From Psychrobacter sp. GP33 (GTDB lineage: Bacteria > Pseudomonadota > Gammaproteobacteria > Pseudomonadales > Moraxellaceae): a stretch of 64,000 bases of DNA. The stretch's first letter is position 1; every line of letters starts with the position of its first letter. The notes beneath the pieces were generated by a model. The model ran no database searches and had not been told where the DNA came from. It worked only from the letters and a program-made list of their open reading frames with translations. A program made the position numbers and the translations under genes. Location: positions 186,001-250,000 of the forward strand of contig NZ_JACGYX010000005.1 in the NCBI RefSeq assembly GCF_014119005.1. The letters are read 5' to 3'. Of this stretch, positions 37,999-48,260 are shown piece after piece.

Positions 37999-38186
37999 GC
38001 CAACTATTAGCGTTAAAGTGGCTATTTGGTTCATTGTTTTTGCTGGTTTATACAGAAGACTTATCAGAACTCCCTTGAATTTGGTAAGCAAAGCATCCAT
38101 TGTAAAGGTAATGTATTTGCCCCTTTTTGTCATAAGGTAAGGCGCTATATAAAATGATAAAACGGGATAATAAGGAAAAACACTGA

Positions 38187-38498
38187 ATGCCATATGATAT
38201 TGATAATGAGATAGAAGTAGACAATGATAGCCCTGACTCTTTTGCAGGCTTCGCCAAAGAGACGACGCTTGAGTTGGTAGAGGCAGAAGATGGCAAGTTG
38301 GTGTTGCGTGATGCCGAGAAGAGCGATGAGCCATTAATGACCATTGATTTCTCTGATAAGCTGAGAGAGATACTTGGCAGTGATACCCAGTCGATTGGTC
38401 AGCATATGATTCATGCGGCTATTCAGGTCATTATGAAAAAGCAGATGAGCCAATGGCATGCTCATGTCTATGATAAAGAGCCAACGCATTATAGCTAA
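38187..38498 (+). CDS. Small acidic cytosolic protein, unknown
   Basis: 103 aa with an acidic N-terminus (DIDNEIEVDNDSPDS). It has no membrane segment, and a helical C-terminal half (IGQHMIHAAIQVIMKKQMSQW). Codon use matches its neighbours. No family or motif is recognised; the adjacent terminator and rpmG on the other strand give no functional clue. Confidence 0.55.
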   Translation: MPYDIDNEIEVDNDSPDSFAGFAKETTLELVEAEDGKLVLRDAEKSDEPLMTIDFSDKLREILGSDTQSIGQHMIHAAIQVIMKKQMSQWHAHVYDKEPTHYS

Positions 38499-38583
38499 CA
38501 AGTTAACCTTTATTTGATATCGCGAATGTTAATAAAAGTCATTAAGTTATGATTAAAGATTTTAATAGTAAACAGCAAACAAT

Positions 38584-38617
38584 AAAAAAGGGTTTATCAA
38601 TCGATAAACCCTTTTTT
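38584..38617. terminator. Bidirectional terminator between an acidic-protein gene and rpmG
   Basis: A-run, then GGGTTTATC (38590-38598), 4-base loop and GATAAACCC (38603-38611), then a T7 run. It serves the plus-strand hypothetical gene and the minus-strand rpmB-rpmG operon. Confidence 0.9.
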
Positions 38618-38639
38618 TACGTTAAATAATCAATAAAAA

Positions 38640-38795
38640 TTATTTAATTTTTGCTTCTTTAAACATCACGTGTTGGCGAATTTTTGGATCGAATTTCTTC
38701 ATCTCCATTTTGCCAGGCATCGTGCGCTTGTTTTTGGTGGTGGTATAGTAATAGCCAGTACCAGCCGTTGACACCAATTTGATTTTATCTCTCAT
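38640..38795 (-). CDS. rpmG: 50S ribosomal protein L33
   Basis: 51 aa, read from the minus strand: [20 protein letters not shown], then a K-N-K-R-T-M-P-G-K motif and [13 protein letters not shown]. The start ATG has AAGGA upstream. L33 contacts the 50S E-site; this copy lacks the four-cysteine zinc motif of some paralogues. It lies 39 bases after rpmB, the standard rpmBG operon. Confidence 0.95.
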   Translation of the reverse strand: MRDKIKLVSTAGTGYYYTTTKNKRTMPGKMEMKKFDPKIRQHVMFKEAKIK

Positions 38796-38834
38796 GATAG
38801 CTTTCCTTTAAATGATGGCATGCAAGCGCGTGGC

Positions 38835-39071
38835 TTAAACTTTTTGACCTTGTGCGCGCAAATCTACTAGCACTTTATCAATACCTAATTTGTCGATGAT
38901 ACGCATACCCTTAGTAGAGATACGTAGACGTACAAAACGGTTTTCAGATTCTACCCAAAAACGATGATGATGAAGGTTTGGTAGAAAGCGACGACGGGTT
39001 TTGTTGTTTGCGTGCGAAACATTATTACCCACCATAGGGCGCTTTCCAGTCACTTGGCAAACTCTAGACAT
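38835..39071 (-). CDS. rpmB: 50S ribosomal protein L28
   Basis: 78 aa. [20 protein letters not shown] and [19 protein letters not shown] are diagnostic of L28, and [19 protein letters not shown] closes the protein. First gene of rpmB-rpmG on the minus strand; its promoter should lie in the gap above 39072. Confidence 0.97.
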   Translation of the reverse strand: MSRVCQVTGKRPMVGNNVSHANNKTRRRFLPNLHHHRFWVESENRFVRLRISTKGMRIIDKLGIDKVLVDLRAQGQKV

Positions 39072-39553
39072 GGCGAACTCCTAATCTATGAGGTATGAGG
39101 TTTTCTCATACCAGGTCTGGGCAAGTTGCACGTATTTGCGGCATGGACACAGCAAGCGGCACCGTTGCACCAAACAAAACTATATGAAGGTTGAATTGAT
39201 ATTTTTGTCATCTAAAGGCTAATAACATCAATATCAATTCAGAAAATTTTAAAGCCGACATTTATACCATAAATTTTATGAATATTCAAATTTTTTGTAA
39301 TGACGGTGGCTATAAAAGCTGCTTATTATACCCTAAATTTAAGTGGCTATGTTATTGATTGTATGATGCAAGCGCCGAACATTCAGTTGTAAGTCAGATA
39401 AAAATTCAGTAAAGTTATTGTGATATATAGCATACATTCTGTTACTCTTGCCTTTATCTATTTCTAATAACTATTACATTGAGTTAACCACCTAATACTG
39501 ATGTATATTTATTTTTGCTTTTTTTACATTCTTGCTGCCGCGGAGCCTAAATC
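39072..39553. other. Intergenic region between rpmB and the Ig-like lipoprotein gene
   Basis: About 480 bases separating divergent genes, so both promoters must be here. A minus-strand TATAAT-like hexamer occurs near 39325 without a good -35. I see no ORF, repeat or RNA gene. Confidence 0.4.
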
Positions 39554-41557
39554 ATGTCCCATATTTCACTACCTTCTGCTACTAAGTTGTTTCAACTAGC
39601 TTCTTTAACTTGCGCGCTTGCATTAGGTGGCTGTGGCGGTGGTGATACGGTGGATGTGATTACGCCCGCGCCTGGTACAGGTGGTAATACGGGTGGTGGT
39701 AGTGGTACAGGAACGCCAGCTAGTAAGGTTAATATAACCACTCTTTCTTTAAAAGATACGAATGGCAATTTAACACGTACGATTAGCTCTGAAGGAGCAG
39801 TTGCTAGTGTTACTGTCACTGATGCTCAAGGACAGCCTATCAGTAGCGCTTTAGTTACTTTTGAAGGTAACGGAGTCAAATTTGGCACTAGTAATGGGTC
39901 AGTACTGACAAACGAGAAAGGAGAGGCGAGTACCTCTGTTAAACCGTTAGATAACACAGATACCGGCAGTTATCAGGTGAAAGCTACTGTTATGGAGAAT
40001 GGATTGACAGCGACAACGCCTAGTTATAACTTTACATTACAGTCAGTAGATATTGTATTAGAAAATATTATGCTGTCTTCCTACAATTTAGTATCAGGCG
40101 GTAATGCAAGCATTACGTTAAAAACAAAAGATACTGTGAATAGTCTTTATAAAAATGATTCTACTGTAAACTTTACGGCAAGTTGCGGTACTTTTGACAA
40201 CAATAACGTAGTATCAAGTAACCAAGGCGATGTGGCTACAACCTATAAGGCGATAGACGAAAATGGTAACCTTTGTGAAGGACAACAAACTATTACTGCA
40301 ACCCCTATAAATAGCCAATCGAACAAACAAGCAGTGACAATTAATATTGCCAACGTACAAGCCAGTTCGGTAGTTTATACGACAACAAATAAAGTGCAAT
40401 TAGGGGCTAATAACAGTGGGTCATCAAGCTCAGGAAAAATAGAGTTTACAATATTCGCAAATGGTCGACCGGCAGCCAATCAACAAGTAGAAATAAGTAA
40501 AGTGTATGCACCTGCTGATTTTAGTTTTGTCACACTGAATAATCAATCTCCTCAAATAGTAATAACCGATGGGCAAGGTCAGGTTATGATTAACCTGTAT
40601 CCAGGAGCATTACCCGGGCCTGTAGAAATAAAAGCGACTTTAAAATCTAATGCCAATATATTTGCATTATCGAAGGATGTCTCTGTAGCTACAGGACGCG
40701 CCACCCAGAATGGCTTTAGTGTTTCTATTACTAAAAATGTATTAGCTAATGAGCGCGATGGTGATGTTTCAACTATTAAAGTAAGCTTAGTAGATAGAAC
40801 TGGTAACCCCGTGCCTAATGGCACGGTAGTAAGTTTTGTTTCGGAGGGTGGAAGAGTATCGCCAAACTGTACAACTAAGGACGGTATCTGCTCAGTTGAG
40901 TTTAGCACTCAAAATCCATACCCTGCAGACAATCGTGTCACCGTTATCGCTTATGTAGAAGGTGATAAAGCCTACACAGATATTGATGGCGATAACATGT
41001 TTGGTGTAGGAGATATATTAACTCAAAATATTGGTGACTTTTTCCGTGATGATAACGAAAATAATCAATATGATGCTAATTTAGGGGAATTTATATATAG
41101 AAAGGGCGCATCAGACGCTCTGTGTGCACCATCGTTAGTTTATCAGCCCAATATAGCAGGCACCTGTGACAATGGTCTGGCGGCAACATTACGCTATCAG
41201 TTTGTCTTGGGCTTAGCTAGCAGTACACCTGTATTTGAAGCGTTGCCAGATACATTGCCTGCCAAATCTGGTACTAGATATTTCCAGATGTTCGGTAATT
41301 CAATGCAGTCTGTATCTATGGTATCAGGTACTACAATTAGTGCCACTGCTGAAGGTAGTAGCTGTAAAGCTGAATTTGTTAGTGGCTATGAGACAGTGCC
41401 AAATACTGTTCCATTAAGTAATAAAGAAGCTTTTGAAAAAGCCGTTAGATACGGGTTTAGTTACTCTGACTGTAATGCTGGTGATAAAATAAAAGTAACG
41501 GTAACAACACCTGCACCATCTGCTAATGTCACTACTAAAAATATTAATATTATATAA
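39554..41557 (+). CDS. Large Ig-like surface lipoprotein
   Basis: 667 aa. A lipoprotein signal peptide ends in LGGC (lipid-attachment Cys27). A Gly/Thr/Ser-rich linker follows (about 29-55), then several bacterial Ig-like domains: VASVTVTDAQGQPISSALVTF at about 83-104, a repeat near 295-370, and ISIKVSLVDRTGNPVP-type sequence near 400-470. A DIDGDNMFGVGDIL and DDNENNQYDAN stretch (about 475-510) looks like an EF-hand-like Ca2+ loop. Several Cys pairs suggest disulphides. Likely an outer-membrane adhesin or invasin-like protein; no ligand is known. Codons and composition (Asn/Thr/Ser-rich, AT-rich) differ from nearby core genes. Confidence 0.8.
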   Translation: MSHISLPSATKLFQLASLTCALALGGCGGGDTVDVITPAPGTGGNTGGGSGTGTPASKVNITTLSLKDTNGNLTRTISSEGAVASVTVTDAQGQPISSALVTFEGNGVKFGTSNGSVLTNEKGEASTSVKPLDNTDTGSYQVKATVMENGLTATTPSYNFTLQSVDIVLENIMLSSYNLVSGGNASITLKTKDTVNSLYKNDSTVNFTASCGTFDNNNVVSSNQGDVATTYKAIDENGNLCEGQQTITATPINSQSNKQAVTINIANVQASSVVYTTTNKVQLGANNSGSSSSGKIEFTIFANGRPAANQQVEISKVYAPADFSFVTLNNQSPQIVITDGQGQVMINLYPGALPGPVEIKATLKSNANIFALSKDVSVATGRATQNGFSVSITKNVLANERDGDVSTIKVSLVDRTGNPVPNGTVVSFVSEGGRVSPNCTTKDGICSVEFSTQNPYPADNRVTVIAYVEGDKAYTDIDGDNMFGVGDILTQNIGDFFRDDNENNQYDANLGEFIYRKGASDALCAPSLVYQPNIAGTCDNGLAATLRYQFVLGLASSTPVFEALPDTLPAKSGTRYFQMFGNSMQSVSMVSGTTISATAEGSSCKAEFVSGYETVPNTVPLSNKEAFEKAVRYGFSYSDCNAGDKIKVTVTTPAPSANVTTKNINII

Positions 41558-41586
41558 AGCCAAGCTCAGGAATCTAATATCCAAAT

Positions 41587-41617
41587 AAAAACCCCCGATA
41601 TCATATCGGGGGTTTTT
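41587..41617. terminator. Bidirectional terminator between the lipoprotein gene and hupE
   Basis: A5, then CCCCCGATA (41592-41600), 3-base loop and TATCGGGGG (41604-41612), then T5. A strong GC-rich stem ending both converging transcripts. Confidence 0.9.
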
Positions 41618-41659
41618 ATTTGTGCTTATGAAATCTGTACTAAACTTATAAAGTAATCA

Positions 41660-42250
41660 TTACATCACGCTTAAGATACCAAATAAGCCTGCACCCACAA
41701 TAGCAACACCACTGGTTTTAAGTGCCATAGATTGCCATTTGCTTGCGCCAATACTAGCAAGTGCGCAGCCTGCTAAATGGAGAGCAATGGTCGCTAGCAT
41801 AAAGCCTGAGACATAGCTCATTGCCGCTGCGTTGGCTGGTAGCTCAATACCGTGCGCATTACCGTGCAATGTACCAAACAACGCACAACCTACTGTTAAG
41901 GCTGGCAGATAGCTTGCGCGCCCAAAGGCGAGTAACGCGCCTAATGCCACAAGTGATAATAAAATGTCTGTTTCAACTGCGGGAATTGCCAAACCATTCA
42001 TGCCAAGTAACGCACCAATCAGCATAAAGCTGACGAATGCCACTGGCAGTTGCCATGCGATTTTTTGACGTCCCATCACTGCCAACATGCCAACGGCAAC
42101 CATTGCCAGCAGATGATCCCAGCCTAATAACGGATGCAGCATACCTGAGAGCATACCTGCGGTTTCATGACCAGGATGAGCAAACGCGACTGATGGCAGT
42201 AGACCAAAAGAGGCAAGTAGTAGGGCATGACGCATTTTATGTGTGTTCAT
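41660..42250 (-). CDS. ureJ: HupE/UreJ-family nickel/cobalt transporter
   Basis: 196 aa. A signal-like first helix leads to AHPGHETAG and then HPLLGWDHLLAMVAVGMLA, the H-P-x-x-G-x-D-H metal motif of HupE/UreJ. About six membrane helices in total. Members import Ni2+ (sometimes Co2+) for hydrogenase or urease. It ends the urease cluster, 134 bases after ureG, which supports nickel supply for UreC. Confidence 0.88.
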   Translation of the reverse strand: MNTHKMRHALLLASFGLLPSVAFAHPGHETAGMLSGMLHPLLGWDHLLAMVAVGMLAVMGRQKIAWQLPVAFVSFMLIGALLGMNGLAIPAVETDILLSLVALGALLAFGRASYLPALTVGCALFGTLHGNAHGIELPANAAAMSYVSGFMLATIALHLAGCALASIGASKWQSMALKTSGVAIVGAGLFGILSVM

Positions 42251-42383
42251 AAGAGTTCCTAAATATAGATGTCTAAATATAAGTGCCTAAAGGTCAATAC
42301 TTAACTATAGACAATAGGGCAATGGTATATGTGCTGTTAGATTAAGTGAACTGTTTATTACGTGCTTAAACTAAGCATTTAGC

Positions 42384-43031
42384 CTATGCCTCACTGGTGA
42401 CCACTGAAAAATCAGCTGGCAACGGTGCAAGCATACCTTCACGTTGAATAAACTTAATAATCTCAAGTACCCCATCACCGCGCTCTAAATTTGCAAATAC
42501 AAAAGGACGTTCGCCACGCATGAGCTTGGCATCGCGTGCCATCACCTCAAGTGAGGCATTAACCAGTGGTGCTAAGTCAGTTTTATTAATAATTAATAAG
42601 TCAGACTTGGTGATACCCGGACCGCCTTTACGCGGAATCTTATCACCGGCACACACATCAATCACATACAGAGTCAGGTCTGATAGCTCAGGGCTAAAGG
42701 TCGCGGATAAATTATCACCGCCACTTTCAACCAATACCAATTCTAAATTTGGGTGGCGCTCTTGTAGGGTATCAATAGCCGCCAAATTCATCGAGGCATC
42801 TTCGCGAATCGCGGTATGCGGGCAGCCGCCTGTCTCAACGCCCATAATGCGATCGTCAGACAATGCCTGATGGCGCAGTAAAAATTGTGCATCTTCTTTG
42901 GTATAAATGTCATTGGTCACTACTGCCAAATCATAATGACCACGTAATGCCAAACATAACTGACGTAAAAGTGCTGTTTTACCTGATCCAACAGGTCCGC
43001 CGACACCGACTCGTAAACATTGAGTTGTCAT
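42384..43031 (-). CDS. ureG: Urease accessory GTPase UreG
   Basis: 215 aa from the ATG at 43031 (GGAG 6 bases upstream); an in-frame start at 43043 is less likely. SIMIBI GTPase delivering Ni2+ to apo-urease with UreD-UreF. P-loop [12 protein letters not shown], nickel-binding [17 protein letters not shown] (the Cys-Pro-His motif) and [19 protein letters not shown] are intact. NKTDLA gives guanine specificity. Confidence 0.97.
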   Translation of the reverse strand: MTTQCLRVGVGGPVGSGKTALLRQLCLALRGHYDLAVVTNDIYTKEDAQFLLRHQALSDDRIMGVETGGCPHTAIREDASMNLAAIDTLQERHPNLELVLVESGGDNLSATFSPELSDLTLYVIDVCAGDKIPRKGGPGITKSDLLIINKTDLAPLVNASLEVMARDAKLMRGERPFVFANLERGDGVLEIIKFIQREGMLAPLPADFSVVTSEA

Positions 43032-43115
43032 GATTGTCTCCAAAATAAATAAGGGTGATAAAACGGTGGTGATAAAGCAATGCGCGTTATCACCAAAAAT
43101 TGTTTTATAACGAAA

Positions 43116-43817
43116 TCAGCTGCGAAACAAACGCGAATATTGCGTTTCGTGAATGCAGCTGGCGTGCACTTGCCCAAGCAAGCTTAAGCCAAGTTGGTCA
43201 TCTTCGAGCTGTTGCGCCACGGCAAAATGTGCCAATAGCGCAGGTTTTAGTGCAATTAAGAGTCGCTGAGCTGAGGTTTGCCCTAATGGAATGGTTTTGC
43301 TCGCTACCGTAAGCTGATTTTCAAGCCAGCTCCATAAATAGCCAAGCGCCGCCCATGAGGCATTTAAACCCCAATGTTCAGCCGCCAGACTATAAACTGC
43401 CATAAAAGAAGGCTCAGTCGGCAATGAGCTGACGTCGAGCGCTTGCCCTTTTAGTAGTCGTACTAATGCCAGTGCAAGTTGTTCATCTTCAAATAACAAT
43501 TCATAACTTTCCCGATTGGCGCGTAAAAAATCACTCCAATATTGCAGCTGTTGTGTATCGTTTTCAGCTCTAGCAGCACACAAGCGCAGCAATACAGGAA
43601 TATCCAAATGCGCCAATCCATTTAACATCCCATCGAGCCAGCTTTGCAATTCCGCTTCGGTTTTCACCCAACCAAGTTCAATGGCTGACTCTAAGCCGCT
43701 AGAGTAGGCAAAAGCACCGATGGGTAAAGCAGGACTGGACAGGTGCAATAGCGCCAGTAATTGCTGAGCATCATTGTCTACAGCCGCCTGTTTAGTGGCA
43801 TTCATATTAGTGTTCAT
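43116..43817 (-). CDS. ureF: Urease accessory protein UreF
   Basis: 233 aa from the ATG at 43817 (or 229 aa from the ATG at 43805). The frame continues open upstream to 43892, but that part overlaps ureE coding sequence. The all-helical UreF fold is seen in LLALLHLSSPALPIGAFAYS, SGLESAIELGWV, and TIPLGQTSAQRLL. UreF is the scaffold/GTPase regulator in the UreDFG activation complex. The start overlaps the ureE stop by a few bases, indicating translational coupling. Confidence 0.93.
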   Translation of the reverse strand: MNTNMNATKQAAVDNDAQQLLALLHLSSPALPIGAFAYSSGLESAIELGWVKTEAELQSWLDGMLNGLAHLDIPVLLRLCAARAENDTQQLQYWSDFLRANRESYELLFEDEQLALALVRLLKGQALDVSSLPTEPSFMAVYSLAAEHWGLNASWAALGYLWSWLENQLTVASKTIPLGQTSAQRLLIALKPALLAHFAVAQQLEDDQLGLSLLGQVHASCIHETQYSRLFRS

Positions 43818-44277
43818 GGTGATGATTGTGGCTGTGCTCAGGACTGTGCGCATGACCATGGTATGCGCCTGCTTCGGGATGAAAAGGTGCATCTTCAGTA
43901 GTTAAGCGCAGACCTAAATGCTCCGCTAAATGTTCAAGCACATGATCGGGTTGAAAGCGTAACCAGCGATCGCCTAATTGCAAGGTAACGTGACGGTTGC
44001 CCAAGTGATAGCAGGCGCGGGCAAAGCTTGCCCAATCATTAGCATGCGCGGTGACCACGTTTTCAGGTTTAGCCACTACAGCAAAAACTTGCCCATCCTC
44101 TGCTTGCAGTTTGTCGCCATCAGCTAACACTTGACCACGCTCTAAAAACACACCCAATTCAACTCCGTTCTCGCTCACCGCTTTAAAGCGACCTTTTTGG
44201 CGCACTTCAAACGGCAAGGTCACGCTATCGTCGACCGCTTGCGTCGTTTGTCCTAAATAGTGAATGATTTTTAACAT
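43807..44277 (-). CDS. ureE: Urease nickel metallochaperone UreE
   Basis: 156 aa. An N-terminal peptide-binding domain (VTLPFEVRQKGRFKAVSENG, RGQVLADGDKL) is followed by the metal-binding domain with ACYHLGNRHVTLQLG and PDHVLEHLAEHLGL. A His-rich nickel tail closes the protein (HGHAHSPEHSHNHHHEH). UreE hands Ni2+ to UreG. Gene order ureC-E-F-G is standard. Confidence 0.96.
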   Translation of the reverse strand: MLKIIHYLGQTTQAVDDSVTLPFEVRQKGRFKAVSENGVELGVFLERGQVLADGDKLQAEDGQVFAVVAKPENVVTAHANDWASFARACYHLGNRHVTLQLGDRWLRFQPDHVLEHLAEHLGLRLTTEDAPFHPEAGAYHGHAHSPEHSHNHHHEH

Positions 44278-44298
44278 AAGTTTTCCCCATTAGGCGTC

Positions 44299-46005
44299 TT
44301 AAAACAACATATATAATTGTGCCATTGGTAGCACTTCGGCAGGCTCGCAGGTCAATAACTCTCCATCACAGCGCACTTCATAGGTCTGAGCATCGACTTC
44401 AAGCTCAGGGGTTGCGCCATTATGGATCATGTCTTGCTTTTGAATCGAGCGGGTATTAAAACAGGCATTAAGCTCACGAGTTAATGCTAGCTTGGTTTTA
44501 ATATCACGATCGAGTGCCGCTTGGCTAACAAAGGTAATGCTAGTAGCAGCTGCACCGCGACCTTGAGCGCCAAACATTGGACGGTAATGCACTGGCTGCG
44601 GGGTAGGGATTGAGCCATTAATATCGCCCATTGGTGCATAAGCAATCATACCGCCTTTTAAAATTAGCGCAGGCTTGATGCCAAAAAATGCTGGATCCCA
44701 TAAGACTAAATCGGCAAGCTTACCAATCTCAATAGAGCCGACCACATGCGAGATGCCATGAGCAATGGCAGGATTAATGGTGTATTTGGCAACATAACGC
44801 TTAGCGCGGAAATTATCGCAACCTAGTTTTTCATCTTCGGGTAATAAGCCGCGTTGTTGACGCATTTTATGTGCCGTTTGCCAGGTGCGGCAGACCACTT
44901 CGCCCACACGTCCCATCGCTTGACTGTCAGATGAAATCATTGAGATAACACCCAAGTCTTGCAAAATATCTTCAGCCGCAATGGTTTCTTTACGAATACG
45001 CGAGTCTGCAAACGCCACATCTTCTGGAATATTGGGGTCTAAATGATGGCAGACCATCAACATATCCAAATGCTCGTCAACAGTATTCACCGTATAGGGG
45101 CGCGTAGGATTGGTTGAAGAGGGCAGCACGTTGGACAAGCTACAGGCTTTTAGAATATCAGGGGCATGACCGCCACCAGCGCCTTCTGTGTGATAGGTAT
45201 GAATGGTGCGCCCTTTAAATGCGCCTAGTGTGTCATCGACAAAGCCGGACTCATTTAACGTGTCAGTATGAATGGCAATTTGCACATCATATTCTTCCGC
45301 AACCGCTAAGCAGCAATCAATCACCGCAGGGGTTGAGCCCCAATCTTCATGGATTTTTAAGCCGATAGCGCCAGCGTCAAGCTGTTCGCGCAATGGGGCA
45401 GGCACGCTAGCACTGCCTTTACCCATAAAGCCAAAGTTCATCGGCAGCTCATCGGTCGCTTGTAGCATGCGTGAGATATGCCATGCGCCAGGCGTACACG
45501 TGGTTGCTTTACTTCCCGTTGCTGGACCTGTACCGCCACCAATCATGGTCGTTACACCTGAACATAACGCTTCTTCAATTTGCTGTGGGCAAATATAATG
45601 AATATGCGTATCGACGCCGCCTGCCGTGAGTATTTTCCCTTCACCAGCAATCACTTCACTACAAGCGCCCAAATTGATGGTCACGCCGTCTTGAATATCA
45701 GGATTGCCCGCTTTACCAATGGCAACGATACGTCCATCTTTAATACCGACATCGGCTTTGACAATACCCCAATGGTCTAGAATCACCACATTGGTAATCA
45801 CCGTATCAACGGTATCGGCATCGCCAAGTTGGCTTTGACCCATGCCATCACGGATGACCTTACCGCCACCAAAGCTGACTTCATCGCCATAAATGGCATG
45901 GTCGTGCTCAATTTGAATCCATAAATCGGTGTCCGCCAAGCGAATTCTATCGCCCGTGGTCGGACCGAACATCTCAGCGTACGCACTGCGACTGATTCTA
46001 GACAT
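44299..46005 (-). CDS. ureC: Urease alpha subunit
   Basis: 568 aa, the catalytic subunit hydrolysing urea to ammonia and carbamate. Every metal and catalytic residue is at the Klebsiella position: H134 and H136 (THIH), carbamylated K217 (GLKIHEDWG), H219, H246 ([12 protein letters not shown]), H272 (HTYHTEG), flap C319-H320 (MVCHHLD) and D360 ([12 protein letters not shown]). The enzyme should therefore be active once nickel is inserted. Its start overlaps the ureB stop by 8 bases. Confidence 0.99.
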   Translation of the reverse strand: MSRISRSAYAEMFGPTTGDRIRLADTDLWIQIEHDHAIYGDEVSFGGGKVIRDGMGQSQLGDADTVDTVITNVVILDHWGIVKADVGIKDGRIVAIGKAGNPDIQDGVTINLGACSEVIAGEGKILTAGGVDTHIHYICPQQIEEALCSGVTTMIGGGTGPATGSKATTCTPGAWHISRMLQATDELPMNFGFMGKGSASVPAPLREQLDAGAIGLKIHEDWGSTPAVIDCCLAVAEEYDVQIAIHTDTLNESGFVDDTLGAFKGRTIHTYHTEGAGGGHAPDILKACSLSNVLPSSTNPTRPYTVNTVDEHLDMLMVCHHLDPNIPEDVAFADSRIRKETIAAEDILQDLGVISMISSDSQAMGRVGEVVCRTWQTAHKMRQQRGLLPEDEKLGCDNFRAKRYVAKYTINPAIAHGISHVVGSIEIGKLADLVLWDPAFFGIKPALILKGGMIAYAPMGDINGSIPTPQPVHYRPMFGAQGRGAAATSITFVSQAALDRDIKTKLALTRELNACFNTRSIQKQDMIHNGATPELEVDAQTYEVRCDGELLTCEPAEVLPMAQLYMLF

Positions 46006-46318
46006 TTTGATCTCCTAATGTGCCCATAACCTCACCGCGAAACCCATAAACGCGGCGCAATCCACCCAGCGCCACTAAGGTGACCTCACGGTTTTGACCG
46101 GGCTCAAAGCGAATGGCGGTACCGGCTGCGATATCAAGGCGAAAGCCACGTGCCAGCGCACGGTCTAACAATAGTGCTGGATTAACTTCAGCAAAGTGAT
46201 AATGTGAGCCGACTTGAATGGGTCTATCACCGGTATTAGCGACCATAATAGTGCGTTTTTCACGTCCGATATTTAGCTCAATATCGTTTGCACCCAGTTG
46301 TAATTCTCCTGGCTTCAT
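45998..46318 (-). CDS. ureB: Urease beta subunit
   Basis: 106 aa. [45 protein letters not shown] split across the strand, and [16 protein letters not shown] are diagnostic. Structural subunit of the (alpha-beta-gamma)3 enzyme, translated in overlap with ureC. Confidence 0.98.
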   Translation of the reverse strand: MKPGELQLGANDIELNIGREKRTIMVANTGDRPIQVGSHYHFAEVNPALLLDRALARGFRLDIAAGTAIRFEPGQNREVTLVALGGLRRVYGFRGEVMGTLGDQNV

Positions 46319-46329
46319 TGGTATTCCTT

Positions 46330-46632
46330 TTACTGAATCGGATCGTGCAAAGTGACCAGTTTAGTCCCATCAGGGAACGTGGCTTCCACTTGTACTTCAT
46401 GAATTAACTCAGGTACTCCATCCATCACTTGCTCGCGTGTGAGCCAATTACGACCGCTCCCCATCAATTCTGCCACCGTACGACCGTCACGTGCGCCTTC
46501 CAAAATAGCCGCGGACAAATACGCCACCGACTCTGGATAATTTAACTTTAAACCACGTGCTAGACGGCGCTCTGCGACCAAGCCTGCGGTAAATAACAGC
46601 AGTTTGTCTTTTTCTCTTGGCGTCAATTCCAT
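46330..46632 (-). CDS. ureA: Urease gamma subunit
   Basis: 100 aa. [49 protein letters not shown] and [20 protein letters not shown] match UreA throughout. It is separated from ureB by 11 bases. The 215-base gap to ureD contains a 12-bp palindrome (46718-46729, GAAAATATTTTC) and might hold an internal promoter. Confidence 0.98.
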   Translation of the reverse strand: MELTPREKDKLLLFTAGLVAERRLARGLKLNYPESVAYLSAAILEGARDGRTVAELMGSGRNWLTREQVMDGVPELIHEVQVEATFPDGTKLVTLHDPIQ

Positions 46633-46847
46633 AATGTATATCCTTGCTAGAAAGCCATTTTTTAGTCCACCAAATGTAGGTAAATAAAAAACAGCGGTGT
46701 TAAAAGGTGTTGATTTTGAAAATATTTTCTAGAATTAGTACTAAAATTTTTGTTTTAAAATTAACCGTTGCCAATCGAATTAGTAATCGTATGTTTAATA
46801 AAATAGAGGATTAGACTGTAAATGAATCGTGATGCAGCGAATGCTTA

Positions 46848-47717
46848 TTACGTCAGCCAAATACGCGGCGTGCAAGCCGGTCGTCCTAATAATGGCGGGC
46901 GAATCAACGCCCATGCGCGCCACATACCCGCGCGGCACTCATTCATATCCTCACCCAAATAGCGCACCAGTAACACGCCCAAGCGCTGGGTAACCGTAAA
47001 GGCAGGGCTGGCAAGCTCAGCGCGGAGCGTCGTTGTCAGTTCGGGGTTGAAATCTGCGCCATACGCGACTAGCGTGCCAAAAACGGACTGATTATGTAAT
47101 CCCACACGACTGTGGTGCAAGCTACTATCGGCAACCAATTGCAAATGCTCATTGAACAGTAAGCGTCCATCTCTCGACAAGCGAATACGTTGGTTTAATG
47201 ACCCTTTAGTAAAGCGTGCATCAGATGCCGGACGACCCAAACATACCAAATCCCAGCCAATAAAACGCGCGCCAGTGTCCAGTTCAATATGGGTATCTAA
47301 CAGGGCATTAGCATCACTATATACGATGGTTTCTTGTGGTAACCACTCACATTCTGCATTATCTGCCAGCGTAATATGAACAGATTGACCTTGTACCACG
47401 CCATCGCTGTCGCGCCCATAGACTTTGCCCGCAGATGGCGTGGTTAGCAGCGTTTGACTATTAGCAGCGCCATGAATATTGATAGTGAGTTTATCGCCAG
47501 ACACCAAACCACCAGGCGGATGCAGCACATAAAGATGGCAAACACCGCCTTCCGGATAAAAAGGCCGTTGAATACGTAAAGGACCGGTAAAAGCCAGTTG
47601 TTTGAGGTGGGTTTTAGCGCCTGTTGGTACCAGCTTTAGATCAAGCTTGGCGAGCCATTGTCTATCGGTACCGTAACCAAGCGCGGCTGTGGGGCTGGAC
47701 ACTGTATTCATGGTCAT
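46848..47717 (-). CDS. ureD: Urease accessory protein UreD
   Basis: 289 aa. Beta-rich UreD/UreH core: GPLRIQRPFYPEGGVCHLYV, LHPPGGLVSGDKLTI, SAGKVYGRD, EWLPQETIVYSDANA and WRAWALIRPPLLGRPACTPRIW. It binds apo-urease and docks UreF-UreG for nickel insertion. First gene of the cluster, so its upstream region (47718-48260) should carry the main urease promoter. Confidence 0.96.
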   Translation of the reverse strand: MTMNTVSSPTAALGYGTDRQWLAKLDLKLVPTGAKTHLKQLAFTGPLRIQRPFYPEGGVCHLYVLHPPGGLVSGDKLTINIHGAANSQTLLTTPSAGKVYGRDSDGVVQGQSVHITLADNAECEWLPQETIVYSDANALLDTHIELDTGARFIGWDLVCLGRPASDARFTKGSLNQRIRLSRDGRLLFNEHLQLVADSSLHHSRVGLHNQSVFGTLVAYGADFNPELTTTLRAELASPAFTVTQRLGVLLVRYLGEDMNECRAGMWRAWALIRPPLLGRPACTPRIWLT

Positions 47718-48260
47718 AACCGTGTGGTGATATTAAGATAAAAAGGATGTTGGAATAAAAAAGGGCAGTAGATAACATGGCGTGCTACACAGACCACTAT
47801 TATTACCACACAAAAACAGGCTTTGTAATGAATATAGGATGACGGTTATAAAAGTCAGCAGGTACGCTGGAAACTAAAATGGGCGATAAAAGAGGTAAAG
47901 CAACCTAAAAAACGGTAAAAATAGTGAGGCATAGGCAACGATGCAAAAATGATATTTTTATGATAATTATATGTTGTGACTGTCTATGATATTTTTTAAT
48001 AATAATCATATGGTGATTATTTATGGTATTTTTTAATAATAATTATAGGGTATCGCAAAGAGGCATGGCGAATATCAGTCAGTGATGATGATATTTATTA
48101 GACGTAACTAGTAGCGTAAAGTATCGCCAAGCACCATTACTGAGTCGCTATCATTATCAGTAGCTCAAGTAACCTCGCTACCTCATTTCGAATGAATTTT
48201 ACGCCTATCATTTATGATTGAACAGAAAAAAATGAAAAAAATATTGTACTCTCGACAAAA
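47718..48260. other. Urease upstream region
   Basis: 543 bases before ureD with no ORF. It contains three degenerate 37-bp tandem units (47949-48059) about 230-340 bases upstream of the ureD ATG. I see no NikR-type GTATGA-N16-TCATAC operator and no sigma-54 TGGCAC-N5-TTGC pair. Confidence 0.5.
47949..48059. repeat. Degenerate 37-bp tandem repeat upstream of ureD
   Basis: Units start at 47949, 47986 and 48023, exactly 37 bp apart. A shared core, ATGRTATTTTT..AATAATAAT-like, is followed by a TATATG/CATATG/TATAGG step. Units two and three agree in 21 of 22 bases over 47985-48006 and 48022-48043. They may form a regulator array or a relic of slippage. Confidence 0.75.
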
